From Agriotes lineatus (Eukaryota; Arthropoda; Insecta; Coleoptera; Elateridae), in assembly GCA_940337035.1 (NCBI GenBank), contig CALNHX010007671.1, positions 1-64,000 of the forward strand: a DNA stretch of 64,000 nucleotides, given 5' to 3'. Positions within the stretch are counted from its first letter, which is position 1; every line of letters begins with the position of its first letter. Positions 1 to 12,764 of the stretch are shown here, in pieces. The notes below the pieces were generated by a model that was given only the letters and a program-made list of their open reading frames with translations, did no database searches and was not told where the DNA came from. Both the position numbers and the translations under genes were made by a program.

Positions 1-3000
1 ATGTGCTCTAAAATTTTTGAAAAAAGCCTCCGTCGGTTTCTCCCTGTTTAGCTGAGAGAAGTTTTGTAAATATATTGAGCGCACACAGGTACCATTTGTC
101 TAATGCCCTCTCTAACAATGCTCATCATTCTAGTTCTCAAACTTTGATTTGATCTAACAATTTTTATAATTTTGTATACATTCTCCTTTATTGTGTAGTT
201 TTTAAAAATTGTATAAGCAAATGAACACATTGTTTATTTTTAGAACTTACTTTAAGTGATTCGTACATAAGAACTGACAGATCTAAGCAATTGCACTTAC
301 GAAATTGCGTGGTTCAGATACCATAGTCAGCAACCCTTAATTACCTTCTTATGCCCAAAGGTGTAGAGTTTATCCTTGATTCTCTCTAGACATAAACTGC
401 GTCATTCGAACCGAATGCGCATCTTAACTACTCACAAGCCGCGTATAGATACGATACCCTTAATACATTTAATTACATTTATTTTTATATATTCACATTC
501 AAACTTTAAAAATTAAAGCAGACAATATTGACATAATCACAACCCCTTCAATTTTTACAAAACAGCATTAAAGATTGAATATTTAAGCTCAAAAAGCTGA
601 GAAAGCAGATCACCTCGATTTCTCTATCTTAAGAAGAACAGTAAAATCCAAACACGATCACTAATAAACAGAAGGTTTAATTTTCGTATCATTTTATCGA
701 AAATGTTGCTGCATTTGCGATGTAAAAAATAATTTAAAACGCAATTTTTAGTTTTAATCGATTAGAAACTAAAGGTTCATAAGCATCTCTTAGAAATCCT
801 ACAAAACTAGACCGAAGACCTTATATATATATTCATATCTTTTTCTTCAAAGAGGCCACCCAAAAGCTAAATTACTACAATACTTGAATACATTTATAAA
901 CCCACTAAGATTGGAAAAGGCATTACGCTAGTTACCCACAAGATGCATACAATATTTTATGTGCAGACCGGAATATTCATAATTAAAGCCAGATTTATAA
1001 TTTGTATCAATGTTGGCTACCTACAATGTTATTGTTTGTAAACTGAAAAATAAGACTTTGAGCGGGCTGTAAAGTATTTTATGTACGACCGGACGGAATT
1101 GGTCAGTTTATACCCTATTTTTAAGGAGGTAATGTGTCAGTAGAGTGACCAATGTGAAACCGGTCGTGCAAGAAAATTGTTATATTAGCGGTTATTGCTT
1201 TCAAAATTCTAAAATAAAATACTGCAGAACAATACACTAAAGTGCACACTCAGTACTATATTTTAAGGTATTGAAAAGAACATCTTAGAATAAGTGTTTG
1301 AAAAATGTCATGGCAATTTTAGAATTGCAAAAAGGGTATGAACAAGAGAAATTGATCCCAATTTGACGGAAAGGGGGGGGGGATTAAACAGCGAATTCAA
1401 AAAAGGAATGTTGTGTTAAACGCTTACTGAGCGTTTCTCTTAATATATTAAAATTCTACTCTGCATTAAAAGTGAATAACAACGAAATTATGATGAAGAA
1501 CCATTTTGAACGTAAACTAATTGAACAACTTTAAATTGCATTATCTGACAGATACAATTTTTCTTTATCATGATTTTCTTTTTATTTTATAATGCTATCG
1601 CGAAGGCAATAATGTATCGATATTAACCGATGTAGTGATCGAAAATCTTAATAAATTTACTAAACTAGACATTTTTGAATTCGCAATCACATTCTCTATT
1701 CGAATACTGAAAAATATACAGAGTGGTCCATTTAGCAATTGTAGGTTATTTGCAACTTCCTGTTAAACCGAATGTCATATTACAGTAGCGTTACCCCCAT
1801 TTTACTTAAAATAGGGAATAGTGTATTTACCTAAATTTTATAGAAATCTCTTCAACAGTATAGAAGATATACAGTTGTTTCCATGCTTTTGCCCGCCACT
1901 GTATACTGCAATACCTTAAAAATTCTGTGTTAGTTGCAGAAAAACCTCGACTTTAAATTTTTGCATAAATACAATACTTATGTGGACATCTAAACTGTAT
2001 ATGTAAAACCGAGTATTTAAAACCAATTCTTTTTTGTTACAGAAACACTCGAATCTTGAGGAATCCCTAACTCTACAAATATCAGCAGTCAAGGTACTTT
2101 AATACTATTAATTTCCTTACCACCTTTTATTAGTATGCAGTTAAGCGGTTCTCGTGATAATTAAACTAAACCTGGTAGTGCCTGCCTGGAGGAAAACCAA
2201 ACTCGGCCAGCCAAGTTTTTAATAGAAAAAGTTGTATATGAGCTAATGTGAAACGCCATATAATATAAACTTAACTGGAAAGTTCTTTTGATCTTGAGTA
2301 ATTACTCGCTAGAAATGAGTTTTAATAAAATTCTATAAAAGGCTACGCAAGTGTAGCGCTGGCATCTTGTTCGAAAGTTACAAAGAAAGCCGATTGGATT
2401 GCACAACGAAATTACTTTTAATTTAGATGGAAACGCTTGCCTCCTATTTATTATTCTCCTATTGTGTTCATTTCATTATTCACAAAATGCATCAATACGA
2501 TCAGCAATTCAAGCGGTAATCTTAGATTGAAGTGGTTCTCGCCAATATCGTATTTGCACAAGTGTACCTTGTTATCTAGTTGTAACATCCTGTTTGCAAC
2601 GAGGATAACGGTGCCAGATTAAAGGATCTATAATGCAGACCGTTGCTGGCACAAAATCCATTCTGGTTGATAGTATGCAAAAGAAGGTCTTATGTCTACT
2701 TAGTTTTTTCGATCACCATCCCTGACGATAATAAATGCAACCAAACGAGGTACGGCTGATGTGGCTTGTTATTGAAATTAATAAATCATAATTTTAATTA
2801 AATATGAGGAAATAACACTGCTTGTTATTGTATCTTCAGAGATTGCATTTCAAGAGCATAATTCTGCAGTGAAATGATAATGTGAATAGCTTTGCATCCT
2901 ACAGATGATATAAAAATACGAGAATATTTAGATTGTGTAATAGAACACAAATTAAAGGTGTGCTTGTATATTTTAGTATATTCACAGTGCCCCTTTTCCG

Positions 3001-3536
3001 TTTTGACTAATTTCTACGTAGACAAATCCCTTTTCAATTCTGATTTAAAGTAGTAATAAGAAGAAGGTTTTTCCTTGACGATCCATATATTCTGATATTG
3101 AGACTGCAATTCGAATAATAGCGTATATACAGGGCATTTCAAAAACATGGCAACAAACTTGACGACGTTGGAACAAAAATTTTACACAATAATTTGTTTT
3201 TAAATGCCTGTCCGTCTAGTTACAGCATCATAAAGAGGATGCTTATTTTACAACTGTTTAACGGACAAGAATTAGCTTACAAACAAACTATACACTAGAA
3301 ATCCGGATTTATTTCTAAGAAATTTAGCTCTTATGTTTTGGCCAAACACATTTTCTTAAAACAATATCTTATGGTGCACTGCACAGTTTCGCAGCAAAAT
3401 ACATTGCAGGATAATGTATTTTCCATTTTCAACTAAAACTATTAGTCTTACAAACGATACTAAAAGAGCTAGAAAAAAACTTTTCAAATAAATAAGGATT
3501 TTTAGTACATATGGTTTTATATACAGCTTTGTAACG
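1..3536. other. AT-rich stretch without recognisable genes
   Basis: No open frame here resembles a known protein; the frames are short and interrupted. A run of twelve G lies at 1371-1382. Around 3125 there is a short 'tatacagggcatttc' segment of the kind found at the ends of arthropod interspersed repeats, but no full element can be delimited. Confidence 0.5.
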
Positions 3537-3761
3537 TAACAAACGACTTCCGGCATTGACCCGTGTCATTATTGGGGTCAAAGGAATTCTCACCTTTCTC
3601 ATTCCGATAGTTAGGAGAGTTTCGCCTCTGGCGCGGTTTACGCGTTGAGTTACCGTGCTCTTTTGGTTTTCTTCCTGATAAAGCCCCTTACGAAACTGGG
3701 CGAAACATTGAGTCATTTGACCTCAATAATGACACGGTTCAATCTCGGAAGTCGAATGTTA
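3537..3761. mobile_element. MITE-like element with long terminal inverted repeats
   Basis: About 45 bases at the left (TAACAAACGACTTCCGG onward) recur in inverted orientation at the right end (CCGAAGTC reading on the reverse strand, ending at 3761). Both arms contain CCGTGTCATTATTG. The total is about 225 bp. The two open frames that cross it on the minus strand are by-products of the repeat. No transposase is present, so a non-autonomous DNA transposon is the likely identity; the superfamily is unknown. Confidence 0.6.
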
Positions 3762-4069
3762 CATAATGACAATGGCCGCGAAAGCCTCCAAAGTCATTTA
3801 CACTTTGGTTGGCTGTAACATATTTTAAAAAGTGATTGTAATTGTTGTTAAGAAATGCACAATGAAAGCACTTTGATATATTTTAAGAGAAGTGATTATC
3901 AGAGGGTTTTTCTATAATAAAGTTCATCGTACGATCGTTTTTCAAAATTTAGTCGTTACATCTAGCGTTAAGCAGTTAATGGGTGTCTGTTCAGATTTTC
4001 AGACCATCGATCTGTCATGGCAAAATTGTTAAACCAAAAATCGACAATTAACTACACAGTATTAACTGA

Positions 4070-4191
4070 AAATTTTTATCTGTGTCAAATATTAGATACA
4101 GGTACGATGTCAAGTAGTATTTTTAATGGGTTTTACGTACCATGCAAAATATCGCATTCCTCCGACAAATAGTTTTTGAGCTATACTGCCA

Positions 4192-4230
<39 letters not shown>

Positions 4231-4238
4231 GCCAGACG

Positions 4239-4269
<31 letters not shown>

Positions 4270-4273
4270 AGGC

Positions 4274-4310
<37 letters not shown>

Positions 4311-4311
4311 T

Positions 4312-4357
<46 letters not shown>

Positions 4358-4382
4358 GGACGGACGGACGGACGGACGGACG

Positions 4383-4474
<92 letters not shown>

Positions 4475-4495
4475 GGCAGACAGACAGACAGACAT

Positions 4496-4526
<31 letters not shown>

Positions 4527-4551
4527 TACAGACAGACAGATAGACAGACAC

Positions 4552-4610
<59 letters not shown>

Positions 4611-4764
4611 GGCAGACAGGCAGACAGACAGACAGACTGACGGAATTGAGAAAACCTCTTTTTCGTCATCTAGGGACCTTGAAACGTGAAGATCTGAAAA
4701 ATCTCGGAAGGTGATTTTTCGTGATTACAATACTTCTTTCGTCTTTCAGACGAGGGAAGTAATA
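4070..4764 (+). mobile_element. Microsatellite-bearing HINE/DINE-1-like repeat, copy 1
   Basis: A repeat unit made of a block ending in 'tccgacaaatagtttttgag', a long CAGA-type microsatellite, the block 'gacggaattgagaaaacc', a conserved stretch with 'aaacgtgaagatctg', and a 3' hairpin (4731-4761, arms near TACTTCTTTCGTCT and AGACGAGGGAAGTA). At least five other copies occur in the window. Known non-autonomous Helentrons (HINEs such as DINE-1) combine a GTCY microsatellite with a 3' stem-loop; this assignment is inference. The left boundary is approximate. Confidence 0.55.
4192..4637. repeat. CAGA tetranucleotide microsatellite, about 445 bp
   Basis: Almost pure CAGA/GACA tandem array with an internal GGAC block at about 4357-4389 and scattered single-base variants. 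It opens long frames on both strands that encode only Thr-Asp-Arg-Gln or Val-Cys-Leu-Ser repeats; none is a gene. It is the expanded microsatellite of the repeat copy at 4070-4764, where other copies have only 5 to 12 units. Confidence 0.95.
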
Positions 4765-4949
4765 AAACTCTCAAGAAACAGGTTATTAAGAAAAATAAAG
4801 CAGATATGAAGTACAGATGGATCGATATTAAAAATAAAGAAAAATATCGCGAAAACTTTACTAAGGCAGATTGTAGCAAAAGTTGCTGTGATTTGTGAGA
4901 AAACAAAGAACTGAATCCAAAGAGTTGGTGGAAACTACGCAAATACATA

Positions 4950-5795
4950 TAAAGGTTGTTGAATAAATACGTTCGGATACCCACTTATAGATCTCATCAA
5001 TCTAAACAAAAAGTCCTAATAAACACGGGTCCGGAAACGCTTCATTTCCGAGATACAGGGTGTTAAAGTTTTAAAAAACATCCGTTCTTTATTGTTATCT
5101 AAAAAACGCTTCGGGCGATTTTAATGAAATGTTTATAGTTGGTTTATAACTTTATGAGGTATCTTTTGGACATACAACAGTTGATCCAGTACTTCCAGAG
5201 GCGTGCCCATGGGGCATGTCGATTAGATTATTTCACAAACAAATAACGCTCAATAAATTTTTTGCAATTTTTATACAGGCTGATTTTTTTTATTATGTAA
5301 CAACTTATAGGCAACCCATTATGCAAAAGCATGCATAATGCATGCTTCTGCATAATGGGTTGCCTACAAGTTGTTACATGATAAAAAAATTAGCCTGTAT
5401 ATTTTTGTAATAAAGCAACCAAAAATGCAACTTTTTTGTCTCTTGTTTTTTTTTTCGTATCTCACTTTGTTCTCAAGAAAAATAAAGCCCATATTTTTGC
5501 ACGCCTCTGAATCCATTAAGACAAAAACTAAGATGCTTCAATATCTTAAAAATCCCTTAGCCGATTTTAGTGAAACTTTTAAGGTTTATTGATGCTATTA
5601 AGAATAATGTTTTGGCGTACGTAGATTTAAATTATTTATTTCAGGAGCGGCTGGATTTTTTTTTATAAAACTTTAACGCTGTACCTTGGAAACGAAGGGT
5701 TTCCAGACCCATGTTTATGAAGACTTTTTTTCTTGTATTGATGAGATGTATAAGTGGGTGAAATATCCGAACGTATTTTTTAACACTTTGTATAT
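4950..5795. mobile_element. Long imperfect palindrome (fold-back element)
   Basis: The left arm (about 4950-5335) and right arm (about 5336-5795) are inverted copies of each other, including ACGTTCGGATA with CCACTTATA at the outer ends, a GGAAACGCTTC/GGAAACCCTTC block followed by GTTAAAGTTTTA, AGAGGCGTGC, and a tight centre with CATGCATAATGCATG at about 5330-5343. The inner 60 bp per arm is nearly identical; the outer parts are diverged and carry indels. The frames inside are not genes. Likely a non-autonomous fold-back or MITE-type element. Confidence 0.7.
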
Positions 5796-5929
5796 TGATG
5801 AATGGGTGCAATACACTACAAAAATAAATGAAACCGGAAACCAATAGAACGTGCCGCATGTGGGAATAATACAAATAGAAAGATTGCAGAAGTAACGAAA
5901 ACATTAGTAAATATTAATTATTAACATAC

Positions 5930-6985
5930 GGTCTCCAGAAAATAACAGAGGACTTGACTATTCTTATTAAAAAGATTTTTAGGGAAGAAAAATTACCAGA
6001 CAAATGGAGACCAAAGCTGCTAATTACGTATTTAAGCAGGAAGATAAAAAAATCCAGAGAACTATAGGGGGTTAATTTGCACGGTACCGCCCTAAAATTA
6101 ACATCCAGAATAGTGACCGATTAAATAAACTTCAGAAGTGGAAAATTCTCTGTAGATTCTTTATTCAAAATTAGACAGCTTGTAAAAAAGCTAGACAATA
6201 TAATGTACCAGCCTTTCCTTGTTAACTCGTTCTTCAAAATACTTTCAATGGTATTCAGCTGCACGATATTTTATGTTTCGACATAGGTGTTAAACTATAA
6301 AGATAAGAGATTTACGTAAATACGTATATCATCCGGTTCCAAAATAGACTCACTTACTACATTGTCAGTTAATATATTAATGGATGAAATTATCTAAAGT
6401 GTCAATAATCAAAAGATGTAAACACTCTAAGTTAACCATGCTGTACTCTCTGCGAAAGAAGAAGATGGTCTACGAAGGCTATTGTTTCAGTTCAATAAAA
6501 TAAAATGGCTGACATTCTTGAAAGAACTTATTCGATGTAAGTTAGATGTTCATGATAACATTTTAGAGCAAGTTATGAATATTAAATATCTGGAAGTAAA
6601 GCAACAACTATGAAAGGCGGTTCGAATAGCAGAATGTTTAAATATGGCAATATGGAGAAATCAACATTTCTGAACCGGAAACAAAAACAAGAATATGCAA
6701 AGCAATAATTAGGCTCATTATACCATATAAGTCGGGACAAGTGATACAACAAGTACAAAGCTAAGACTAGAAGCAACGGAAATTAGCATTCTGGGACGTA
6801 TAAACAATAAACCGCTAAGGCATCGAGTGCTAGATGCAGACATAAGACGAATATGCAAAACAATGTCTATAAAGGAATGAATAGGTGACAGAAGACGACA
6901 GTGAAACCAACACGTAACCGAGATGAATCAGCAAAGATTAGCCAAGCAGTAAGAGATAAGCTACTTGAGAAAATGACAGATCCAT
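5930..6985 (+). pseudogene. RTE-like LINE reverse transcriptase relic
   Basis: Conceptual translation across several frames gives two recognisable parts of a non-LTR reverse transcriptase. Near 5960-6120 a segment reads like the LPDKWR...GVNLHGTALK region before the palm domain. Near 6770-6960 there is the C-terminal part with ISILGRINN, an RRICK block and RRRQ.NQHV. Many stops and frameshifts separate them, and the middle with the catalytic YADD motif is not visible. It is a dead fragment; the exact clade is uncertain. Confidence 0.55.
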
Positions 6986-6989
6986 ATTC

Positions 6990-8860
6990 TGCCAACAAAT
7001 ACATTTTCTATCTGAACTCTTGATTAAGCAACGGCACTACGCACTACTATTTCTTGCATTTTAATTTTTTTTTATTATCTCAATTAGGTACTATATACTA
7101 AATACCTTTAGCAAATATAGTTTAAAAATGCATGGTGGGATTTATTTTAAATGTTTTCTTACATACATTCAATCCCTAAAATATTTAAAAACGTTAATAC
7201 TAAACTAATTCGTTTGACATATTTAATTAAAAAACTAATTTACTGTAGCTCTGCACAAAGCATAATTTATTAAATAAATCTATGATGTAGAGAAACATAT
7301 CAAGTAGTACAGTCAGTGTTTATTTTAAACATTCTCAGCAGAGTCAAATAGGCACGAGGAAATTTACCTACTAAAGTGCAGCAAGCGACTATAGTCATTT
7401 TCCAACAGCTCAGGTTTTCGTATCCTTTTGTTGCAACTCATTATCTATTCCTTTTACGTGGCTAAGTACAGCGTAAATTGGAAACCAAAGGCCACAACTG
7501 GCAGTCCTTGGTAACTGCTCTGTGTAATTTGCAACTGCCAAAGCTCGTATTACATCCTTGTGCTATTTGCTCTCCGTCTGCTACGTCACTGTATTTGCAG
7601 GATAAAGAGCGATTATATTACGCACCTTACAACGAAATTAATTGGTATTATCTTGTCTATATGTCAATCAAATTGCTGTGTTGGCTCATTTCCCTTTAGA
7701 CAGATGGAGTGGGTAGATACTACACAACACTGCATAGCTCTGCAAACGTGAGAGGTTCGCATTACATGTTATTGGAGAAAGCGACAATAGCTATTACGGG
7801 GATTAAGATCGAATACTGCACCCTGAATGTATAAGCGGTTTTTAAGGAAAGCTTATTGGGTACGGTTTTAATATGGCTCCAATTTAGGTCATACAGGCTA
7901 CTCGAGAATGGATTCTAAGCTAAAAGGCAAAACAGTATTGCATAGTTGCTACTGCGGGCAGAAATTTAACCTTGTTTTAATTAAGCGAGTAGAAGCTAAA
8001 TTACTGGAAAAATTAAAATAAATTAAACAAATTAAAGAAGTTGTAATTGTTATCTTTTTACATTAAGGTTTTTATTTAAAAATCATACTAGGAGTAAACT
8101 ACTAAACCATCATAAAGACGTACTGGATACAAGATAGCATGCAACTAAATAATTTTGTGTAATTTTCAAGGAGACTCAGATTAAAATCTTTTGAGTAGTG
8201 CATTGCCTTGCTCAACAATAGTTTTTGTATTACGTCATTTACGTAGAAAACATTATACTGGAGTAAAGTGTGATTCAGCGTACATCATTTTAGCGGCCAG
8301 ATGCTATTAATATGCCAGGTGGGTTGGCAAACTGGTCTTCTTATGCGATATTCCATCGGTTCTAAAATTGGGAGTTTTATGAAAATCACTTATCAGCTGC
8401 CAGTCTGACAAACGATTCTCAGTTGTTAGAATACCTCTGCCAGTCAAATTGAGATAGAACGGCATGCATTTTATAATATAATGAGAAATCGAGTGATTTT
8501 AAGACTAAAGTTATTTTTCGTTTTCAATCACAGATCTTCTTGGAAAAGTCTAAATATTTTAATAACTCAGAGTGCAACCCTTAGTGATGTAGCCAACTAT
8601 AACTTTCGTTTGTACCTCGCATCGGCTTTAGAATTAGAATATTACATAAATAAAAAATCTGGTGTGATACACGCACACAACTTCCTTTTACAGTGATCTT
8701 ATAATTAGCAAAACATTTGATTTTTAATTTTTAAGCATTTGTTAAAAATTTTCAAAAATTGCAAATTCTACGGAAACCGTACAAAATAAAGCGTTAGATG
8801 AAGAGACAAATTTTTTCCAAAATGCTAAGCTGAATTCAAAAATGTAATAATATACCGGGT
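6990..8860. other. Unassigned AT-rich stretch
   Basis: No protein homology seen. At 7478-7751 two short overlapping frames on the plus strand have somewhat higher GC than the surroundings but no recognisable domain, and they are not supported as genes. Confidence 0.4.
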
Positions 8861-9322
8861 GTTCTATTTAAAATAGGGGTTAATAAAAAATAGCAAAGAA
8901 AACAATAGAAACCCATTTTAGAGGTATTCAACTGGAAAATCACCTATCTCAGATCAATACTCATTAAAAATGTAACATAAATATAAAATTTTAAAAAAAT
9001 TGTAACAACGGTTTTTGACAAAATCGGAAAAAAAAACTGAAAAATTAAAAGAGTAAACACCATACTACCAGTTATGCGATTTTCTTCAAAAACTTGCTGT
9101 CTCATCTACATAGTACACAAAACTTATATATGAAGTTTCAACGCCATACCTCTTTTCGTTTTTGAGATATTCTGTTCACACACACACAGACAGACAGACA
9201 GATCAATGAACAAAAACATGTTTTTTGGGTTCAGGGGACTCTAAAACGTGAAGATCTGTTGAAAACTCAATTTCGAATTTTTAGGGTGAATCCAATACTT
9301 CCTTTATCGTAAAAGGAAGTAA
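8861..9322 (+). mobile_element. HINE/DINE-1-like repeat, diverged copy 2
   Basis: Begins near 'ataccgggtgttc', contains a short CA/CAGA microsatellite (9177-9202), the shared 'aaacgtgaagatctg' motif at about 9244, and ends in a hairpin at 9296-9321 (arms TACTTCCTTT and AAAGGAAGTA). It has the same architecture as the other copies, but the flanking blocks differ enough to be a separate subfamily. Confidence 0.5.
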
Positions 9323-9329
9323 AACTTAG

Positions 9330-10120
9330 ATTTAGGGTGATTCTAACCAAGGTTTTAAGTTGTTCTCTGAATGTCATTTTTTGGTAGTGGTGTATTATGA
9401 TGTGTTTTATCAGACACATCAAGGTTTTAAGAGTGCATAGAACAATAGCAACACTATTTTAAATAATTGTTTATTATTTCTCAATCCCTGTTCTACGGTT
9501 TTCCCTAACAGAAATTAATATTACTTGAATAAGGAATTTGCACATGTATCCCAATCGAAAACTCGGCTATTTTAAAGCACTTGGGATATTACTGTTGATT
9601 ATTTTTTTCATATCCACAATAATGCCTACTCACTATGGTTTCTGTCAGTTTAATAATGACAAAAATTCAAACGTCAAAATTTAATCGCTTGTGCATACTT
9701 TTAACATGATTATTAAAGGTGCTTCACCAACTGAATTTTATCTATTTATTCAGGAAATAATCACGCCGAATATCCTGCGTGCATGCAAACTAGACTGAAT
9801 ACATTTTGACGATTTTCTGTCAGAATGTTTTACTCTGAAAAAATATATCTCATAAACTTTCCGCCCCAAAATCTCTCGTGCTACGCGCTCGGGATTCTTG
9901 TTGAGAGGCAAATTTACTTAACATATTTCTTAGCAAAACATTGTAACAGAATATCACAAAATTTAATCGGCTATTTTAATGCACTTGGGATATTACTGTT
10001 GATAAATAATTACATGGTAATATATATGATCTTTTTACAAAGCGCATTTGTGCACTTTCGCTCTAAAAGAAGTAGGAAATAAAACGATAACCAGCAGGTG
10101 TACCACGCAACTCATTTTTC
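9330..10120. other. Unassigned stretch with a short internal duplication
   Basis: No gene is recognisable. The phrase 'ggctattttaatgcacttgggatattactgttgat' at about 9969-10003 is a near copy of about 9565-9600, so part of this interval is a local duplication. The 85-codon frame at 9825-10082 is not supported. Confidence 0.35.
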
Positions 10121-10126
10121 AGTCAC

Positions 10127-10800
10127 TGTAGTAAAAAGAATATGTAAAAGGTTTTACCCAGAACTTCCCTCGTCGACATTGTGAAACTAAATAATTTTTA
10201 AAATGAAATTAAGTTAGGAGTAAAAATATCTTCACGTTTCTAATAAATTAAACAGATTTTCAAATAAAAAAAAAAACGTTACCGGTGGTCGAATTCGAAG
10301 GGCAGCCGGACCGCGTATTCAGTCCCAACGTATTGTGGGCTATTTCTACCTGCTCCAGGAAGCACTACGTGGGTCCCGGCTTGCTTAAATAGAACCTCTT
10401 TGACACTTCTTACGGTGTAAAGTAGAAAGAGAACTTACGCTGTATCTGTTGGATTCTCGTCAAAAGTAAAGTGCAAATTGTTACTTTCCTGTATTTCAGT
10501 TAAATCAAAAATAAAAATATTACCATGATGCGACTCGAATTCAGCACTTGCGAACGAGCCAGCCCATTCGATTTCTTTGATGGAGGTAGTTTACGCTATC
10601 GCTCTACCAAAGCTACCGCGACATTTCAAATTTCTGCGTTCCAGCTATATTTAACGTCCCGCATTAATTCGTTGCTCCTCTTTGCATCGTACAGCATTAA
10701 TTTATTCTGTATCTATTGGGTTTAATTTTTGACGAAAATTAAGCCTGTGATATGTACAAATTATTACTTGTATCTAATGCTAAGTTAAATCAAAAATAAA
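10127..10800 (-). repeat. Tandem pair of tRNA-derived SINE-like repeats
   Basis: Read on the minus strand there are two tRNA-like heads. One at about 10525-10622 has an A-box-like TAGCTTTGGTAGAGCG and a B-box-like ATTCGAGTC. The other at about 10285-10350 has TTCGAATTCGACCACCGG. The tail at 10127-10290 and the segment at 10690-10800 both recur in one stretch at about 16970-17225 in the opposite orientation, so this is a dispersed family. The 66-codon frame at 10525 overlaps the tRNA-like head and is not a gene. Confidence 0.5.
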
Positions 10801-10856
10801 CAAAATATAATATTGTATATATTTTCCTGAAATTCTTCCGGTTTTATGCCAGATAT

Positions 10857-12545
10857 ACAGGGTGTCCCAAAAAGAATAGGACACCGATTAGTCATAGATT
10901 CCTTACGTCATAATAAACCCAATATACTTTAGTACAGAGTGCCTTCGGTACGAAGTTATAGGGCCTTGGAGTTCAATTTTTAAGTTTTTATTTTTTTGTT
11001 AATCTTCACAAATGTAGAGATATCGATTTGAATTTTGTTATACATGCTTATTATTATACAGGGTGTAGAAATGCTTTACGCACCATAGGGATTTCAATGG
11101 TAATTTCTGCATATGAAAACATTTGCTTCCCTAATTATTTTAGAGCAAACTTGGATTGAAGTTTTTTGTAGAGAAAAAAATTCTGTATCCATTTATGCCA
11201 GCATTTGTCATTTTACATTTCGGAAAACCGAAAATTTAAAGAAAAAAATTACCATTTTTAGACAAATCAGTGGTGCCTTGAAATTATTAAATCATCTCAA
11301 AGCATCAACAAATTAGTTTGCTGTTTATTTGTTTGCATCTGTCAAATGTAACGGCAACCAAATAAACAGCAAACTAATTTGTTGATGCTTTGAGATGATT
11401 TAGTAATTTCAAGGCACCGCTGATTTGTCTAAAAATGGTATCTTATTTCTTTAAATTTTCGGTTTTCCGAAATGTAAAATGACAAATGCTGGCTTAAATG
11501 GATACAGAATTTTTTTCGCTACAAAAAACTTTAATACAAGTTTGCTCTAAAATAATTAGGGAAGCAAATATTTTCATATGAAGAAATTACCATTGAAATC
11601 CCTATGGTCCGTAAAGCATTTCTACACCCTGTATACTTCACTAATACGAAAAATTTCATAAACTAGACTTGACTGTAAGGGGCACTTTACCTATCTTTCA
11701 AAATTTTTTTAGCTCTAACTTCGTTATCTGTAACTTATTTAAAATTTTAGGTTATTGTCTGAAATAGAATTAAAATACACAAAAATAATGTACTCTTAGC
11801 TTGTGAGTGTAGGAGCAACCGTTTGCTTTAAAATGCCCACCAAAGGTTTTTGGTTGTCATTAAGACGTGCAATTATCAAGTAGCCATGATCACCAAAACA
11901 ATGGGTAACGATTGTAATCTAGTAAACAACAATAAGAAATCAATTAATGGCGTAGGGGACATCAGTTTTTTGTCTTTGTGCTTACGAAAATGCTGCGACA
12001 TAACGAACCTTTCAGCATTGGAGAATTCGTTATGTAGCGGCGTTTTCGTAAACATAAAAGAACAAATTCTTATGTCACTAATGTCATTAATTGTTTTGTC
12101 ATTGTTTTTTACTAGATGACCATTGTTTTTGTGATCATGGCTACTTGATAATTGCACGTCTTAATGACAACCAAAAATCTTTGATGAGCATTTTAAGGTA
12201 AACGGTTGCTTTTAGAGTTTTAGACTTAAGAACTAAGAGTACATTACTTTTGTGCTTTTTAATTATCTTTCAGATAACAACCTAAAACTTCAGAAAAAGA
12301 TACAGATAACGAAATTAGAGCTAAATGTTCTGAAAGATAGGTAAACTGCCTCTTACAGTCAAGTCTAAATTATAAAAAAAATGTATTTAGTGCAGTACAT
12401 AATAGTAAGCATGTATACCAAAATTCAAATCGATATTTCTACATTTGCGGAAATAAAAAAAAATAAAAGATAAAAAATTGAACTTCTAGGCCCTATAACT
12501 TCTTACTGAAGAGACTTTTTACTAAGGTATATTAGGTTTAATCGA
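10857..12545. mobile_element. Large fold-back element interrupted by a second palindrome
   Basis: The outer arms, 10857-11054 plus 11636-12005 on the left and about 12020-12545 on the right, are inverted copies over roughly 500 bp. Matching landmarks include GGCCCTATAACTTC, CAAATCGATAT, CATGCTTA, CTAGACTTGACTGTAA and TAGCCATGATCACC. The centre is near 12012. The left arm is broken by a separate palindromic element at 11059-11631. The right end stops where a HINE-like repeat begins. Open frames on both strands (11850-12157) are mirror-image artefacts. Confidence 0.75.
11059..11631. mobile_element. 573-bp palindromic MITE inserted in the larger fold-back
   Basis: Both ends read CAGGGTGTAGAAATGC outward-in, and the two arms of about 285 bp match almost throughout, including ACCAAATAAACAGCAAACTA near the centre (about 11320-11370). 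TATA flanks both sides (11055-11058 and 11632-11635), which could be a 4-bp target duplication or TA duplications with palindromic ends. Removing it restores continuity of the outer left arm. It encodes nothing. Confidence 0.75.
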
Positions 12546-12555
12546 TATCATCACA

Positions 12556-12581
12556 ACTAGATTTTGAGTTATACCGCCAAC

Positions 12582-12616
<35 letters not shown>

Positions 12617-12759
12617 GCGACAGACAAACAGACAGACGGAATTGAGAAAACCTGTTTTTCGTCATCTACGGACCCTGAAATGTGAAGATCTGAAGAAATC
12701 TCGGAAAGGGATTTTTTCGTGATTATAATACTTCCTTCGTCTTTCAGGCGAGGGAAGTA
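12556..12759 (+). mobile_element. HINE/DINE-1-like repeat, copy 3
   Basis: Starts at 'gattttgagttataccgcc', followed by a CAGA microsatellite (about 12580-12640), the conserved 'gacggaattgagaaaacctg' boundary, 'gtgaagatctgaagaaatctcgg', and the 3' hairpin at 12729-12759. It is truncated at its 5' side against the large fold-back element. Confidence 0.6.
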
Positions 12760-12764
12760 AAAAG

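Noticed and set aside
4110..4669. Long frames on both strands over the CAGA array
   Set aside because: A four-base repeat without stops opens all frames; the products are simple repeats of four residues.
11850..12157. 89- and 93-codon frames on opposite strands
   Set aside because: They are mirror products of the palindrome centred near 12012.
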